Source: Ochrobactrum quorumnocens (GTDB lineage: Bacteria > Pseudomonadota > Alphaproteobacteria > Rhizobiales > Rhizobiaceae). Taken from it: a stretch of DNA of 64,000 nt. Every line of letters starts with the position of its first letter. Positions within the stretch are counted from its first letter, which is position 1. The notes below the pieces were generated by a model that saw only the letters and a list, made by a program, of their open reading frames with translations, was not told the DNA's origin and searched no databases. The translations under genes were made by a program, and so were the position numbers. Of the stretch, positions 62,171 through 64,000 are shown in pieces. The stretch is from positions 1,116,001 through 1,180,000 of the forward strand of contig NZ_CP022604.1 in assembly GCF_002278035.1 (NCBI RefSeq), in the 5' to 3' direction.

Positions 62171-64000
62171 TCAATGAGCTGTCGAAACACCTGCTTCATC
62201 GTCCGCTGGGGCCGCCGCAACAGGAGTCGCTGGCTCTGTCCATTCGATTGGTTCCGGCTTGCGAAGCAGTGCATGCTCAAGAACTTCACCGACGCGCGAC
62301 ACAGGAACAATCTCAAGATTATTCTTCACATTGTCCGGAATATCCGCCAAATCCTTGGCGTTTTCTTCAGGGATCAGAACTTTCTTGATGCCACCACGCA
62401 ATGCGGCAAGCAGCTTTTCCTTGAGACCACCGATTGGCAGCACACGGCCACGAAGGGTCACTTCACCCGTCATTGCAATGTCTTTGCGAACCGGAATACC
62501 GGTCAGAACTGAGACAATTGCTGTAACCATGGCAATACCAGCCGACGGGCCATCCTTTGGCGTCGCGCCTTCCGGCACGTGCACGTGGATGTCACGCTTG
62601 TCGAACAGCGGAGGCTCGATGCCGAAATCAACCGCACGCGAACGGACATAAGATGCCGCCGCAGAAATCGATTCCTTCATCACGTCGCGGAGGTTACCAG
62701 TGACGGTCATACGACCCTTACCGGGCATCATGACGCCTTCAATGGTTAACAGCTCGCCGCCAACTTCAGTCCAGGCGAGACCTGTGACAACGCCGACCTG
62801 ATCTTCGCCATCGATCTGACCGTAACGGAAGCGCTCGACACCGAGATAATCGGAGAGGTTCTTGTCGGTGATCTTCACCGACTTCTTCTTCGACTTCAGA
62901 ATCTCGGTCACGGCCTTACGCGCCAGAGTCATCATCTCACGTTCAAGGCTACGCACACCGGCTTCACGTGTGTAAAGACGGATAACATTGCGCAGCGCAT
63001 CGTCCGTGACCGAAAACTCCTTCGGCTGCAAAGCATGATCCTTGATCGCCTTTGGCAGCAGGTGCCGCTTGGCAATCTCAAGCTTTTCATCCTCGGTGTA
63101 ACCGGCAATACGAATGACTTCCATACGATCCAAGAGTGGACCAGGAATATTCAGCGTATTGGCCGTTGTCACGAACATGACGTTCGACAGATCGTACTCA
63201 ACCTCAAGATAATGATCCATGAAGGTCGAGTTCTGTTCTGGGTCCAGTACCTCGAGCATTGCCGATGACGGATCGCCACGGAAGTCCTGGCCCATCTTGT
63301 CGATTTCATCGAGCAGGAAGAGCGGGTTGGACTTCTTCGCCTTCTTCATCGACTGGATGACCTTACCGGGCATCGAACCGATATAAGTGCGTCGGTGACC
63401 ACGAATTTCGGCTTCGTCGCGCACACCGCCAAGCGACATACGGACGTATTCACGGCCGGTAGCTTTGGCAATCGAGCGAGCAAGCGAGGTCTTACCAACG
63501 CCGGGAGGTCCAACGAGGCAAAGGATCGGACCCTTGATCTTGGTCGAACGAGCTTGCACTGCGAGATACTCGACAATGCGCTCCTTGACCTTCTCAAGAC
63601 CAAAGTGATCGTCACCCAGCACTTCTTCGGCGAAGTTCAGGTCCTGCTTGATCTTCGACTTCTTGCCCCAAGGAATAGACAGAAGCCAGTCGAGATAGTT
63701 GCGCACGACTGTAGCTTCTGCAGACATCGGGCTCATGCTGCGTAGCTTCTTCAGCTCAGCCTGCGCCTTTTCGCGAGCTTCCTTGGAAAGCTTGGTCTTG
63801 TTGATGCGTTCTTCGAGCTCAGCCGCTTCATCGCGACCGTCCTCGCCATCACCAAGCTCCTTCTGGATCGCCTTCATCTGCTCGTTGAGGTAATATTCGC
63901 GCTGCGTCTTTTCCATCTGGCGCTTGACGCGGCCACGGATGCGCTTCTCAACCTGAAGAACCGAAATCTCGGCTTCCATAAACGAAAGCGCCTTCTCCAG
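62171..64000 (-). CDS. lon: ATP-dependent protease Lon, N-terminus outside the window
   Basis: The frame stays open to the window edge, so about 610 C-terminal residues are visible and the N-terminal domain is only partly present. Walker A is [10 protein letters not shown], Walker [11 protein letters not shown], and the protease domain carries the catalytic Ser in [11 protein letters not shown] and Lys in [14 protein letters not shown]. Lon degrades misfolded and regulatory proteins in the cytosol. The C-terminal tail is rich in Pro and Ala. Two hairpins after the stop separate it from hupB. Confidence 0.97.
   Translation of the reverse strand: MEKALSFMEAEISVLQVEKRIRGRVKRQMEKTQREYYLNEQMKAIQKELGDGEDGRDEAAELEERINKTKLSKEAREKAQAELKKLRSMSPMSAEATVVRNYLDWLLSIPWGKKSKIKQDLNFAEEVLGDDHFGLEKVKERIVEYLAVQARSTKIKGPILCLVGPPGVGKTSLARSIAKATGREYVRMSLGGVRDEAEIRGHRRTYIGSMPGKVIQSMKKAKKSNPLFLLDEIDKMGQDFRGDPSSAMLEVLDPEQNSTFMDHYLEVEYDLSNVMFVTTANTLNIPGPLLDRMEVIRIAGYTEDEKLEIAKRHLLPKAIKDHALQPKEFSVTDDALRNVIRLYTREAGVRSLEREMMTLARKAVTEILKSKKKSVKITDKNLSDYLGVERFRYGQIDGEDQVGVVTGLAWTEVGGELLTIEGVMMPGKGRMTVTGNLRDVMKESISAAASYVRSRAVDFGIEPPLFDKRDIHVHVPEGATPKDGPSAGIAMVTAIVSVLTGIPVRKDIAMTGEVTLRGRVLPIGGLKEKLLAALRGGIKKVLIPEENAKDLADIPDNVKNNLEIVPVSRVGEVLEHALLRKPEPIEWTEPATPVAAAPADDEAGVSTAH

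Noticed and set aside
1..64000. CRISPR arrays, phage modules, toxin-antitoxin pairs or retron-like loci
   Set aside because: No regularly spaced direct repeats, integrase, phage structural gene or reverse transcriptase was seen in the window.

Overview
The window reads as a chromosomal segment of an alphaproteobacterium of the order Hyphomicrobiales (Rhizobiales), most likely family Brucellaceae (Ochrobactrum / Brucella anthropi type). Support comes from the protein sequences themselves, two GTTC-N7-GTTC (alphaproteobacterial LexA) boxes beside ssb and uvrA, lon next to hupB, a GyrA with Ala at the Ser83-equivalent position, and several small palindromic repeats of the kind scattered through Rhizobiales genomes. 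The presence of a full C-P lyase operon points to the environmental Ochrobactrum side of the family rather than the classical pathogenic Brucella; this last point is inference from general knowledge.

Layout. 1-6.5 kb: a 5'-truncated alanyl-tRNA editing protein, sseA with a GNAT acetyltransferase, a GGEEF diguanylate cyclase, a tiny membrane protein, an acetate/succinate CoA-transferase, a VOC protein and a glycine-zipper lipoprotein. 6.86-12.0 kb: an insertion-sequence island made of two nearly identical ISNCY/IS1202-like copies, the left one missing its right end, separated by an IS30-family element. 12-26 kb: housekeeping genes (methyltransferase, bile-acid-symporter-type carrier, galE, mazG, flavin reductase, nitroreductase, a secreted beta-repeat protein, thrS, a PBP5-type carboxypeptidase, yidD, an IscU-like protein, folE, hisI, a patatin). 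26-31 kb: tRNA-Leu(GAG), a Mop-type protein, a glutarate catabolism module (gcdH, a type III CoA-transferase, a divergent LysR regulator) and a luciferase-like oxidoreductase. 31-36 kb: an RND efflux pump with a divergent TetR-type regulator. 36-44 kb: tgt-queA-ppiB-ppi-coaD, a 49-residue membrane peptide, gyrA and marC. 44.6-56.4 kb: a complete phosphonate cluster reading phnG-H-I-J-K-L, hexapeptide transferase, phnM-N-C-D-E-E on the minus strand, with divergent phnF. 56.4-64 kb: ssb and uvrA with SOS boxes, a DUF2233 protein, hupB and the 3' part of lon.

How the parts work together. The phn cluster is self-contained: PhnCDEE imports phosphonates, PhnGHIJKL with PhnM converts them to a cyclic ribose phosphate, PhnN salvages the ribose bisphosphate, and PhnF probably represses through a perfect inverted repeat between phnG and phnF. 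The glutarate module has a perfect LysR-type inverted repeat that touches the regulator start codon. The efflux operon has a perfect TetR-type palindrome in its divergent promoter.

I found no CRISPR array, defence island, prophage or clearly new multi-gene system. The less expected items are a tRNA-guanine transglycosylase lacking three of four zinc ligands, dispersed 167-bp double-palindrome elements, repeats that supply stop codons of neighbouring genes, a structured folE leader, a passenger gene inside the duplicated IS, and a strong terminator inside the phn transport operon.
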